Shown here one piece after another: positions 1 to 5,957 of a stretch of 7,070 nucleotides of DNA. This stretch comes from an uncultured Clostridium sp. Lineage in GTDB: Bacteria; Bacillota; Clostridia; Oscillospirales; Acutalibacteraceae. Under the pieces are notes generated by a model, which searched no databases, was not told where the DNA came from, and was given only the letters and a program-made list of their open reading frames with translations. The stretch is from NCBI GenBank assembly GCA_900547915.1, contig URIN01000073.1, positions 1 through 7,070 on the forward strand, read 5' to 3'. Position 1 is the first letter of the stretch; every line of letters begins with the position of its first letter. The translations under genes and the position numbers were made by a program.

Positions 1-46
1 TACACAAGGCTATTCGTCGGCAGCGTCAGATGTGTATAAGAGACAG
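1..46 (+). other. Synthetic sequencing adapter (Nextera read-1 side) at left end
   Basis: Not genomic. Positions 28-46 are the 19-bp Tn5 mosaic end (AGATGTGTATAAGAGACAG). Positions 14-27 are the Nextera read-1 tail TCGTCGGCAGCGTC. Positions 6-13 read AAGGCTAT, which fits an 8-nt i5 index, and 1-5 (TACAC) match the end of the P5 arm. An exact inverted copy sits at the right end. The adapter layout is recognised from known library chemistry; native DNA starts at about 47. Confidence 0.97.
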
Positions 47-68
47 ATACAAAGTTGATTGATTATTA

Positions 69-97
69 TTGTGTTCGGATGTTTCCTTTGCTATTAT
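69..97 (+). promoter_or_regulatory. Putative sigma-A promoter for the sugar operon
   Basis: A -10-like TATTAT (92-97, five of six matches to TATAAT) lies 17 nt downstream of a weaker -35-like TTGTGT (69-74, three of six). The predicted start of transcription is near 103-105, leaving a 5' leader of roughly 45 nt before the GTG start at 148. The AT-rich sequence at 55-70 could act as an UP-like region. This is pattern matching only. Sequence further upstream is cut off by the adapter, so other promoters cannot be excluded. Confidence 0.4.
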
Positions 98-107
98 GAA
101 GACGAAA

Positions 108-121
108 TGAAAAACGTTTCA
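108..121 (+). promoter_or_regulatory. Possible operator: imperfect palindrome TGAAAAACGTTTCA
   Basis: A 14-nt imperfect palindrome has a perfect AAACGTTT core (112-119) centred on CG, flanked by TGA on one side and TCA on the other. Central-CG, A/T-flanked palindromes are typical of LacI/GalR-family operators, which often control sugar operons of this kind. It lies just downstream of the predicted transcription start, where a bound repressor would block transcription. The two half-sites differ in length by one or two A residues, and it does not match the CcpA cre consensus well. No regulator gene is in the window. Confidence 0.3.
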
Positions 122-132
122 ATACATGTTGC

Positions 133-140
133 AAGGGGGG
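133..140 (+). promoter_or_regulatory. Ribosome binding site AAGGGGGG fixing the GTG start at 148
   Basis: The G-rich AAGGGGGG ends 7 nt before the GTG at 148. There is no ATG in frame near the conserved N-terminal Rossmann motif, so this site and its spacing select the non-ATG start. Confidence 0.75.
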
Positions 141-147
141 ATTACCG

Positions 148-1200
148 GTGTTTAGAGTTGGCATTATCGGATGCGGAAAAATAGCACAGACAAGACATAT
201 ACCTGAATACTTAGATAATCCGTATTCAGAAATAGCAGGTTATTATGATTTTAATATGCAGCGTGCGCAGGAACTTGCTCAAAAATATTCAGGCAAGGCG
301 TATGAAAGTGTAGAAGAAATGCTTTCGGATAACAGTGTTGATGCTGTTTCGGTATGCACTTCAAATGATACACATGCAGAAATTACTATAGCAGCGCTTG
401 AGGCCGGCAAACATGTGCTTTGTGAAAAACCGATGGCAACCAATCTTGAGGATTGTGAAAAAATGTATGAGGCCGCTGTAAAAAACAAGAGATACCTTAT
501 GATAGGTATGAATCAGCGTCTTGCCAAGGCTCACAAAAAGGCAAAGGAACTTATTGAAAGCGGCGAGATAGGAAGAATCGTTACTTTCAAAACTACTTTC
601 GGTCACTCAGGTCCTGAAACATGGAGCATAGACCCCGGTATGAACAGCTGGTTTTTTGATAAAAAAAGAGCCGCTATGGGGGCTATGGCTGATCTGGGAG
701 TGCATAAAACAGATCTTATTCAGTATCTTACAGGTCAGTATGTTACAGAGGTTACAGCTAAAGTTATCACTCTTGACAAGAGATACTCAACGGGTGAACT
801 CATTTCGGTGGATGACAATGCTTTTTGTATTTATAAGATGAATGACGGCGTTGTTGGCACAATGTGCGCAAGCTGGACTTATTACGGGGCAGAGGATAAT
901 TCCACTGTGCTTTATGGCACAAAGGGAATTATGAGAATTTACGATGACCCGAATTATTCAATAACCATTACAAAAAGGAACGGCGAAAGGATTTTATACG
1001 ATATAGATAAGATCCAGACCAATGATAATCAGACAAAATCAGGCATTATCGATATGTTCGCTCAATGTCTTGAGAGTGACACCGAGCCGCCTATCTCGGC
1101 AGAAAGCGTATTGCCGGCAATGCGCGCGGTGTTCGCAGCGATCGAATCCTCAAACACGGGAAAGACCGTTACTATTGATAAGAACGGGGGGATCAGATAG
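148..1200 (+). CDS. Gfo/Idh/MocA family NAD(P)-dependent oxidoreductase
   Basis: A 350-residue cytoplasmic dehydrogenase, the usual full length for the family. The N-terminal Rossmann fold has the nucleotide-binding motif GIIGCGKIA (residues 5-13, GxGxxA), and the conserved EKP motif is at E93-K94-P95. The C-terminal alpha/beta domain begins near residue 122 and carries the DLGVHKTDL segment (182-190), with the His and Asp usually found at the active site (H186, D189). K94 and H186 are the likely catalytic pair by family analogy. Members oxidise or reduce sugars, inositols and sugar glycosides; the specific substrate is not readable here. The GTG start is supported by a G-rich site 7 nt upstream. 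It stops 2 nt before the isomerase/epimerase gene, so the two are almost certainly co-transcribed and act in sequence on a substrate imported by the downstream ABC transporter. Family assignment is firm, substrate unknown. Confidence 0.95.
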   Translation: MFRVGIIGCGKIAQTRHIPEYLDNPYSEIAGYYDFNMQRAQELAQKYSGKAYESVEEMLSDNSVDAVSVCTSNDTHAEITIAALEAGKHVLCEKPMATNLEDCEKMYEAAVKNKRYLMIGMNQRLAKAHKKAKELIESGEIGRIVTFKTTFGHSGPETWSIDPGMNSWFFDKKRAAMGAMADLGVHKTDLIQYLTGQYVTEVTAKVITLDKRYSTGELISVDDNAFCIYKMNDGVVGTMCASWTYYGAEDNSTVLYGTKGIMRIYDDPNYSITITKRNGERILYDIDKIQTNDNQTKSGIIDMFAQCLESDTEPPISAESVLPAMRAVFAAIESSNTGKTVTIDKNGGIR

Positions 1201-1202
1201 TT

Positions 1203-2117
1203 ATGAAAATGGGCTTTGTAAGCTCCATACTTGAAAATTATACTTTTGAAGAGGTAATTGATTTTGCCGCTGAAAACGGTTTCAGGTGTGTGGAGCTTGC
1301 TTCATGGAAAAAGGAAAAGGCAGAAAGGCGTTATGCGGGTGTAAGCCATCTTGACGCTGAGGGCCTTACGGATGAAAAGGCAAAATATATTCTTGATTAC
1401 TGCAAAAACAGAAATGTTGAAATTTCGTCCCTTGCCTATTATCCAAACACTATGGATCATGATTTGAATAAGAGAAAAGCAAATATTGAGCATCTTATGA
1501 GTGTAATAGATGCTTCTGCAAAACTCGGTATAAACATGGTAACCACTTTTATAGGCAGAGATCAGTATAAGACGGTCGATGAAAACCTTGCAGAGCTTGA
1601 ATCAGTCTGGAGACCGATAATCGAGCACGCAGAGCAGAAAAAGGTAAAGATCGGAATTGAAAACTGCCCAATGCTTTTCGGACCAGATCAATGGCCGGGC
1701 GGGCAGAATTTAATGACAACGCCTGTTATATGGCATAAGGTTTTTGATATTCTCAATAGTGATTATCTGGGAATCAACTATGATCCTTCACACTTCGTAT
1801 GGCAGATGATGGATTATATAGCGCCTATATATGAGTTTAAAGATAAAATTTTTCACGTTCATTTCAAGGATATAAAACTTTATCCCGAAAAACTCAAAAG
1901 GTGCGGTTCAATGGCATATCCGCTTGATTATATGGCACCAAAACTTCCGGGACTTGGAGATGTTGACTGGGGCAAATATGTCAGCGCGCTTACCGATATA
2001 GGTTATGATTCTTATGTTTGTATTGAGGTTGAGGACAGAGCGTTTGAGGACAGCCGTCAGAGGATCGAAGACAGCATAATTCTTTCAAAACGCTATATGG
2101 ATCAATTTGTTATTTAA
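1203..2117 (+). CDS. Sugar phosphate isomerase/epimerase family TIM-barrel protein
   Basis: A 304-residue protein of the xylose-isomerase-like TIM barrel (AP endonuclease 2) superfamily, which includes IolE, IolI, tagatose epimerases and the lyase subunits acting on 3-keto-glycosides. Likely divalent-metal ligands are all visible: E153 in GIENCP, D194 and H197 in NYDPSH, H218/H220 with D223 in FHVHFKD, and E275 in CIEVED. The PGLGDVDW segment (249-256) before the last strands is typical of the family. The ATG at 1203 is preferred over the in-frame ATG at 1209 because the GGGGGG at 1186-1191, inside the end of the preceding gene, is already 11 nt away. With a 2-nt gap to the oxidoreductase gene, translation is probably coupled. 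The context suggests it isomerises, epimerises or eliminates from the oxidised sugar made by that enzyme. The exact reaction is inference. Confidence 0.92.
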   Translation: MKMGFVSSILENYTFEEVIDFAAENGFRCVELASWKKEKAERRYAGVSHLDAEGLTDEKAKYILDYCKNRNVEISSLAYYPNTMDHDLNKRKANIEHLMSVIDASAKLGINMVTTFIGRDQYKTVDENLAELESVWRPIIEHAEQKKVKIGIENCPMLFGPDQWPGGQNLMTTPVIWHKVFDILNSDYLGINYDPSHFVWQMMDYIAPIYEFKDKIFHVHFKDIKLYPEKLKRCGSMAYPLDYMAPKLPGLGDVDWGKYVSALTDIGYDSYVCIEVEDRAFEDSRQRIEDSIILSKRYMDQFVI

Positions 2118-2124
2118 GTCTATT

Positions 2125-2142
2125 ACCGGATAAACCGGATAT
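2125..2142 (+). repeat. Tandem 8-nt direct repeat, ACCGGATA twice
   Basis: ACCGGATA occurs at 2125-2132 and again at 2134-2141, in the 52-nt gap between the isomerase and binding-protein genes. The CCGG cores can also pair as a weak 4-bp hairpin. No T-tract follows, so it is not a terminator. It may be a weak regulatory or processing element, or chance. Confidence 0.45.
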
Positions 2143-2156
2143 ATAGAAAAATTTTT

Positions 2157-2162
2157 GGAGGG
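2157..2162 (+). promoter_or_regulatory. Ribosome binding site GGAGGG deciding the start at 2170
   Basis: A strong GGAGGG lies 7 nt before the ATG at 2170. The frame stays open to a TTG at 2155, but that codon abuts the ribosome binding site and has none of its own, so translation starts at 2170. Confidence 0.9.
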
Positions 2163-2169
2163 AAAATTT

Positions 2170-3249
2170 ATGAAAGCTAAAAAAATAATCGCCGTCATAT
2201 TGGCAGTGCTTATGGTTGCAGCTTGCTTTGCCGCTTGTTCAAATTCATCAGACGATGGCGGTTCATCAAGCCAGGCATCTCATATCTATATTTTGACGGC
2301 TGCTGAAGACCACGGCTGGACCGGTTCCGTAGCTACATTTGCTAAGGAAAAGGCAGAAGAAATCAACAATGCGGGTAAATATACCGCAGAAGTTATCACT
2401 GCTTCAAGTGCTTCAGACCAGATCACAAAGATCGAAGACATTATCGCAAAAGGTGAAAAGGACATTGCAGTAGTAGTACAGCCTATGGACGATACTGTTC
2501 AGTCCGCAATCCAGTCACTTGTTGACGCAGGCATTCCTTATGTTGCTTTTGACCGTATTATAGACGCTGTTTCATCTTCAGCTGTAGCAAACGTTAAGGG
2601 CGATAACGAAGGCATCGGCGCAGGTGCTGCTGCATACTTTGTTGAAAACGGACTTACTCCGGGTGAAAGCGTATATGTTTATGAAGGTGACACATCTTCA
2701 GTTACAACTCTTCGTAACCAGGGCTTCACAAAGTATCTTACAGGCGAACTTGCATTCAACGGCCAGACTATCCCTGAAGATAAGAAATGGTCAGAGGATG
2801 ATCTTAAAGCTATCACATATTCAGGCGCTATGAACTGGAGCAGAAGTGATACAAAGACTTCATTCGAAACTCTTATGGGTGATGCAAACAACGCAAATAT
2901 TAAATGGTTCTATGCTCAGGATGACGAACTTACAATGGGTATCCTTGAGGCTCTTCAGGGCGGCGGTATCGCTGATTCAACAAAGAGCGCGTTCCTTGCA
3001 AACAAACCGTTTATCACAGGCTGCGGCGGACTTGAAGAGCTTTATGCAGTACTCCGCGGCGAGACCTACACTGATATTTCTTCTCAGTGCGGCGGCATCA
3101 TGTCAGTAACATATTCACCGTCAATGATCCAGACAGCTATCCAGGATATGGTTGATTATCTTGACGGCAAAGAAGTTACTCAGGATCACGTAATCGCTTG
3201 TGAAAACGTAACATCTGAAAACGTATCAGAATACAAATCTTTCTCATAA
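2170..3249 (+). CDS. Sugar ABC transporter substrate-binding lipoprotein (type I periplasmic-binding fold)
   Basis: A 359-residue extracytoplasmic solute receptor for the adjacent importer. The signal peptide (KAKK then a hydrophobic run, residues 6-18) ends in lipobox candidates VAAC (C19) and FAAC (C23). C23 is directly followed by a Ser/Asn/Asp/Gly linker (24-35), so it is the likelier anchor. The mature part is the ribose/galactose-binding type: strand HIYIL (38-42), FDR (127-129), VKGDNEG (142-148), the LRNQGF segment with R182, and QDDE (250-253). The usual GxDG near the hinge reads GCGG (284-287), lacking the Asp that often contacts sugar hydroxyls. Asn is encoded by AAC in 12 of 15 cases, unlike the mixed usage in the ATPase gene, which fits high expression. 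It lies 52 nt after the isomerase gene and 90 nt before the ATPase gene, the latter gap containing a strong hairpin. Class firm, ligand unknown. Confidence 0.95.
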   Translation: MKAKKIIAVILAVLMVAACFAACSNSSDDGGSSSQASHIYILTAAEDHGWTGSVATFAKEKAEEINNAGKYTAEVITASSASDQITKIEDIIAKGEKDIAVVVQPMDDTVQSAIQSLVDAGIPYVAFDRIIDAVSSSAVANVKGDNEGIGAGAAAYFVENGLTPGESVYVYEGDTSSVTTLRNQGFTKYLTGELAFNGQTIPEDKKWSEDDLKAITYSGAMNWSRSDTKTSFETLMGDANNANIKWFYAQDDELTMGILEALQGGGIADSTKSAFLANKPFITGCGGLEELYAVLRGETYTDISSQCGGIMSVTYSPSMIQTAIQDMVDYLDGKEVTQDHVIACENVTSENVSEYKSFS

Positions 3250-3283
3250 CAAACTATTTTATCAATACAAACATGAACGAAAC

Positions 3284-3315
3284 AATGTGCAAGGTCGGCA
3301 ACGGCCTTGCACATT
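3284..3315 (+). promoter_or_regulatory. Intercistronic RNA hairpin with GCAA tetraloop, no U-tract
   Basis: Positions 3284-3297 pair with 3302-3315 over 14 bp with one G-U wobble, closing a GCAA (GNRA-type) loop at 3298-3301. The sequence after it (AAATAATCAAAAG) lacks a T-run, so it is not a standard intrinsic terminator. Its place just after the binding-protein gene fits a 3'-end stabiliser or partial attenuator giving more binding protein than membrane subunits, an arrangement known from other binding-protein-dependent transporters. The pairing is seen; the role is inferred. Confidence 0.75.
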
Positions 3316-3327
3316 AAATAATCAAAA

Positions 3328-3333
3328 GAGGGA
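3328..3333 (+). promoter_or_regulatory. Ribosome binding site GAGGGA for the ATPase gene
   Basis: GAGGGA ends 6 nt before the ATG at 3340. An ATG immediately downstream of it, at 3334, is followed at once by TAA, forming a start-stop pair that could slightly dampen initiation at 3340. The conserved N-terminus MKLLEMKDIHKSF supports 3340 as the true start. Confidence 0.7.
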
Positions 3334-3339
3334 ATGTAA

Positions 3340-4833
3340 ATGAAGCTTCTGGAAATGAAAGATATTCATAAATCTTTTAACGGCGTTTCGGTTCTAAACG
3401 GCGTTAATCTTACTGTGAATACGGGTGAAGTACATGCTCTTTTGGGAGAAAACGGCGCAGGCAAGTCAACGCTGATGAATATTTTGACGGGTGTTTATCA
3501 GAGTGATGGCGGCGAGATTGTTTTCGATAATAAAAAGGTAAGTCACGTATCTGTTAAAGAAAGCGAAAGTATGGGCATAGCTTTTGTTCATCAGGAGCTC
3601 AATCTTTTTAATGACCTTAAAGTATATGAAAACATTTTTTTAACTAAAGAGTACACAAATAAGTTTGGCATTCTTGATAAGAAAAGAATGATAAAAGAAA
3701 GCAAAGAGCTTTTTGAAAAATTAGGTGTTGATATTGACCCTAATGCGATGGTATCAGACCTTAAAACAAGTAAAAAACAGCTTTTAGAGATAGCAAAGGC
3801 ACTCTTCTTTGATGCAAAGCTGTTAATTCTTGACGAACCTACCACTTCTCTTACCAATGATGATGTAGATCACCTGTTCTCAATAATCCGCTCACTTAAG
3901 AAAAACGGAACATCGTTTATTTTTATCAGTCATAAAATGCCGGAGATCTTTGAGATAGCAGACAGATATACCGTATTTAGAAACGGTAATTATATCTGCA
4001 AGGGCAATATAAAAGACACTACTCCCGAAGAAGTTACCAAAAAAATGGTTGGTGAAAAGTATTCGGTTGAGGATGTTTACAGCCCAAGAGAATTCGGCGA
4101 TACAGTTCTTAAAATCGAAAACTTGACCGGAAACGGTTTTAAAAATATTAATCTGGAAGTTAAGAAAGGCCAGGTAATAGGTCTAACGGGACTTCAGGGC
4201 TCGGGTTCAAGCGAGCTTATGCAGTGCATTTTCGGCGCGGGTGCAAGCTATAACGGAAATATCTATATTAATGGAAAACCGATGCACAAAAATTCAATCC
4301 ACATTGCTATGAAAAGCAAAATAGCAATGCTGCCCGCAAACAGGAAGGAAAATTCGGTTCTGCCGGATATGAGTATTTTGGAAAACACCTATATCAGCGA
4401 ACATACACTTTCCGGAAACAAGCCTTTGATAAACGCTAAAAAAGAGACAAAACGTTATGATTCATTCAAAGATGATCTTCATATAAAAGCTCAGTCGGCA
4501 AATGATGCGGTAACATCACTAAGCGGAGGAAACCAGCAGAAGGTATTTATAGCTAGGTGGCTCAACACCCAGGCGGATATCCTGCTTTTCGATAACCCCA
4601 CCCAGGGTATCGATGTTGGTGCAAAGGCTGAAATATACAGATTAATTCTTAAACTTGCGGAATCGGGAAAAACGATTATTATAAATACGCTTGAGATTCC
4701 CGAACTCCAGAAAGTTGCGGATTACTGTGCTGTGTTCTATAACGGAAGTATTGTGAAGATGCTGCCGCACAGCGAAATCAATGAAGAAAAAGTGATGATG
4801 TACTCAACGGGTACTTTTAAGGAGGCAATGTAA
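3340..4833 (+). CDS. Sugar ABC transporter ATP-binding protein, two fused ATPase domains (RbsA/MglA/XylG type)
   Basis: A 497-residue cytoplasmic protein, the normal length for the double-domain ATPases that energise ribose/galactose/xylose-type importers. Domain 1 (about 1-240) has Walker A GENGAGKST (36-44), Q-loop Q85, Walker B LLILDEP with D165/E166, and switch His H198, but its signature is LKTSKKQ (141-147) instead of LSxGQ-like. Domain 2 (about 255-497) is the reverse. Its signature LSGGNQQ (394-400) is intact, while its Walker A reads GLQGSGSSEL (284-293) without the Lys, Walker B is FDNP (catalytic Glu replaced by N419), and the switch His position is L451. In the head-to-tail arrangement this gives one consensus and one degenerate ATP site. 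A degenerate second Walker A is common in the family. The stop overlaps the permease start by one base (TAATG), so the two are translationally coupled. Confidence 0.95.
   Translation: MKLLEMKDIHKSFNGVSVLNGVNLTVNTGEVHALLGENGAGKSTLMNILTGVYQSDGGEIVFDNKKVSHVSVKESESMGIAFVHQELNLFNDLKVYENIFLTKEYTNKFGILDKKRMIKESKELFEKLGVDIDPNAMVSDLKTSKKQLLEIAKALFFDAKLLILDEPTTSLTNDDVDHLFSIIRSLKKNGTSFIFISHKMPEIFEIADRYTVFRNGNYICKGNIKDTTPEEVTKKMVGEKYSVEDVYSPREFGDTVLKIENLTGNGFKNINLEVKKGQVIGLTGLQGSGSSELMQCIFGAGASYNGNIYINGKPMHKNSIHIAMKSKIAMLPANRKENSVLPDMSILENTYISEHTLSGNKPLINAKKETKRYDSFKDDLHIKAQSANDAVTSLSGGNQQKVFIARWLNTQADILLFDNPTQGIDVGAKAEIYRLILKLAESGKTIIINTLEIPELQKVADYCAVFYNGSIVKMLPHSEINEEKVMMYSTGTFKEAM
4819..4825 (+). promoter_or_regulatory. 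Ribosome binding site AAGGAGG for the permease, inside the ATPase gene
   Basis: A near-perfect AAGGAGG lies in the last codons of the ATPase gene, 7 nt before the permease ATG at 4833. That ATG shares its A with the TAA stop. This favours reinitiation and balanced synthesis of the two subunits. Confidence 0.85.
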
Positions 4834-5894
4834 TGGGCGCTGAAAAGATAAAAAAAGCGGGAAAAAGCCAAATAGGCGCGGTCATCTCGCAGTATAGTTA
4901 CATAATTGTTTTTGCGGTTATATTTGCAATATATGCAATAATAAGCCAGGGCGGTCTTACATGGAGCGGCGTAATGAATATCTTCCGCCACTCAACCGTT
5001 ATAGGTATTATAGGTATAGGTATGGGCCTTGTGTGCCTTACCGGAGAGATAGATCTTTCAGTCGGCTCAATGCTTGCAATGGTCAGCGGATTTTCGGTAA
5101 TGGTATTCAATATGACTAACAACATTATCGTTACGCTGTTGTTTGCACTTGTGTTCGGCGCGCTTCTAGGTTTTATAAACGGAATTCTTGTAGGTGCTGT
5201 AAAAATGCCGGCGTTCATTGTTACACTTGCAACAATGCTTATTTTCCGTTCGTTTACGCAGTATCTGTGCCAGCATGTTGATAAAGAACTTATCGGCGGG
5301 GGCAGCTCGGTTTATAAAATGTCAACTGCTCTCAGCAGCTATCAGGGCTTTTATCAGTTCGGAAACGGCAAGGTCGCAACAGTTCCCATAGTTGGTTTGA
5401 TACTTATCATAATGACTGCGATTTTCGTGTTTATATCCACAACAACAAAATACGGCAAAAAGGTTTATGCCATAGGCAGTAATGAAAAAGCTGCGGCTCT
5501 TGCAGGTATCAATGTTTCACTTATAAAAGTCAGCGTGTTTGTAATCACCGGTTTAATGGTTGGTCTTGCTTCATTCCTTTGGATTGCAATGAACGGTTCC
5601 TCAGACCCTGCCACAACGGGCTCCAGCTATGAAATGTATGCAATCGCCGCTGTTGTTCTCGGCGGAATCGCCATGAGCGGAGGCAAGGGCAGAATCCTCG
5701 GTGTATTCTTCGGCGCACTAAGCTACACTGTAATCGATAAGATTATTGTTGCTCTTAAAATGGATTCTCTTATCAACGATACAATCAAAGGTATTATACT
5801 TATTATTGTTATCCTCATTCAGGTATCCGGTCCTCAGATCAAGGAAAAATATCAGCAGATGAAGATACAGAAAGAGTATAAAGCTGAAAAGTAA
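4833..5894 (+). CDS. Sugar ABC transporter permease (RbsC/MglC/XylH type)
   Basis: A 353-residue integral membrane subunit of the BPD_transp_2 class, expected to homodimerise because only one permease gene is present. It has a short charged cytoplasmic N-terminus and about ten hydrophobic segments (roughly 22-39, 54-70, 79-95, 98-120, 124-142, 182-202, 229-251, 267-290, 291-308, 318-332). Family signatures are GEIDLSVGS (71-79), close to the classic GGIDLSVGS, and YAIGSNEKAAALAGIN (212-227), the cytoplasmic loop that docks on the ATPase. LGGIAMSGGKG (276-286) is also typical. The tail (335-353) is strongly charged. It is the last gene of the operon, starting in a TAATG overlap with the ATPase gene and followed 15 nt later by a terminator hairpin. 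It forms the pathway for the sugar delivered by the binding lipoprotein. Family certain, substrate unknown. Confidence 0.96.
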   Translation: MGAEKIKKAGKSQIGAVISQYSYIIVFAVIFAIYAIISQGGLTWSGVMNIFRHSTVIGIIGIGMGLVCLTGEIDLSVGSMLAMVSGFSVMVFNMTNNIIVTLLFALVFGALLGFINGILVGAVKMPAFIVTLATMLIFRSFTQYLCQHVDKELIGGGSSVYKMSTALSSYQGFYQFGNGKVATVPIVGLILIIMTAIFVFISTTTKYGKKVYAIGSNEKAAALAGINVSLIKVSVFVITGLMVGLASFLWIAMNGSSDPATTGSSYEMYAIAAVVLGGIAMSGGKGRILGVFFGALSYTVIDKIIVALKMDSLINDTIKGIILIIVILIQVSGPQIKEKYQQMKIQKEYKAEK

Positions 5895-5909
5895 TAATAT
5901 AAAAAATAT

Positions 5910-5943
5910 CGGGCAGCCTGCAACAGCAGACTGCCCGTTTTTT
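5910..5943. terminator. Intrinsic terminator, probably bidirectional
   Basis: CGGGCAG (5910-5916) pairs with CTGCCCG (5931-5937). After one C/A mismatch, CTGC (5918-5921) pairs with GCAG (5926-5929) around an AACA loop. Six T residues (5938-5943) follow on the plus strand, and six A residues (5901-5906) precede the stem three bases upstream, giving a T-run on the minus strand. It sits in the 63-nt gap between the convergent permease and YeiH-family genes and likely serves both. Confidence 0.92.
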
Positions 5944-5957
5944 ATGTGCCGTTTATT

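Noticed and set aside
108..121. CcpA catabolite-repression (cre) site
   Set aside because: When the central CG is aligned to the cre consensus the outer TG and CA positions do not match, so only a generic LacI-type palindrome is claimed.
2155..2169. TTG start giving a binding protein five residues longer
   Set aside because: The TTG overlaps the GGAGGG ribosome binding site used by the ATG at 2170, and the ATG gives a canonical lipoprotein signal (MKAKK plus hydrophobic core).
3284..3315. Intrinsic terminator separating the binding protein from the rest of the transporter
   Set aside because: The stem is strong but is followed by an A-rich stretch with no T-run, and the downstream ATPase and permease genes have no clear promoter of their own in the gap.
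3334..3339. Minimal ATG-TAA upstream reading frame acting as a regulatory leader
   Set aside because: It is a single start-stop pair inside the spacer after the ribosome binding site, likely by chance; noted only as a possible small effect on initiation.
4898..5218. Minus-strand open frame of 106 codons
   Set aside because: It lies entirely within the permease gene, whose GEIDLSVGS motif is in this stretch, and its Pro/Ile/Thr-rich product looks like a reverse-frame artefact.
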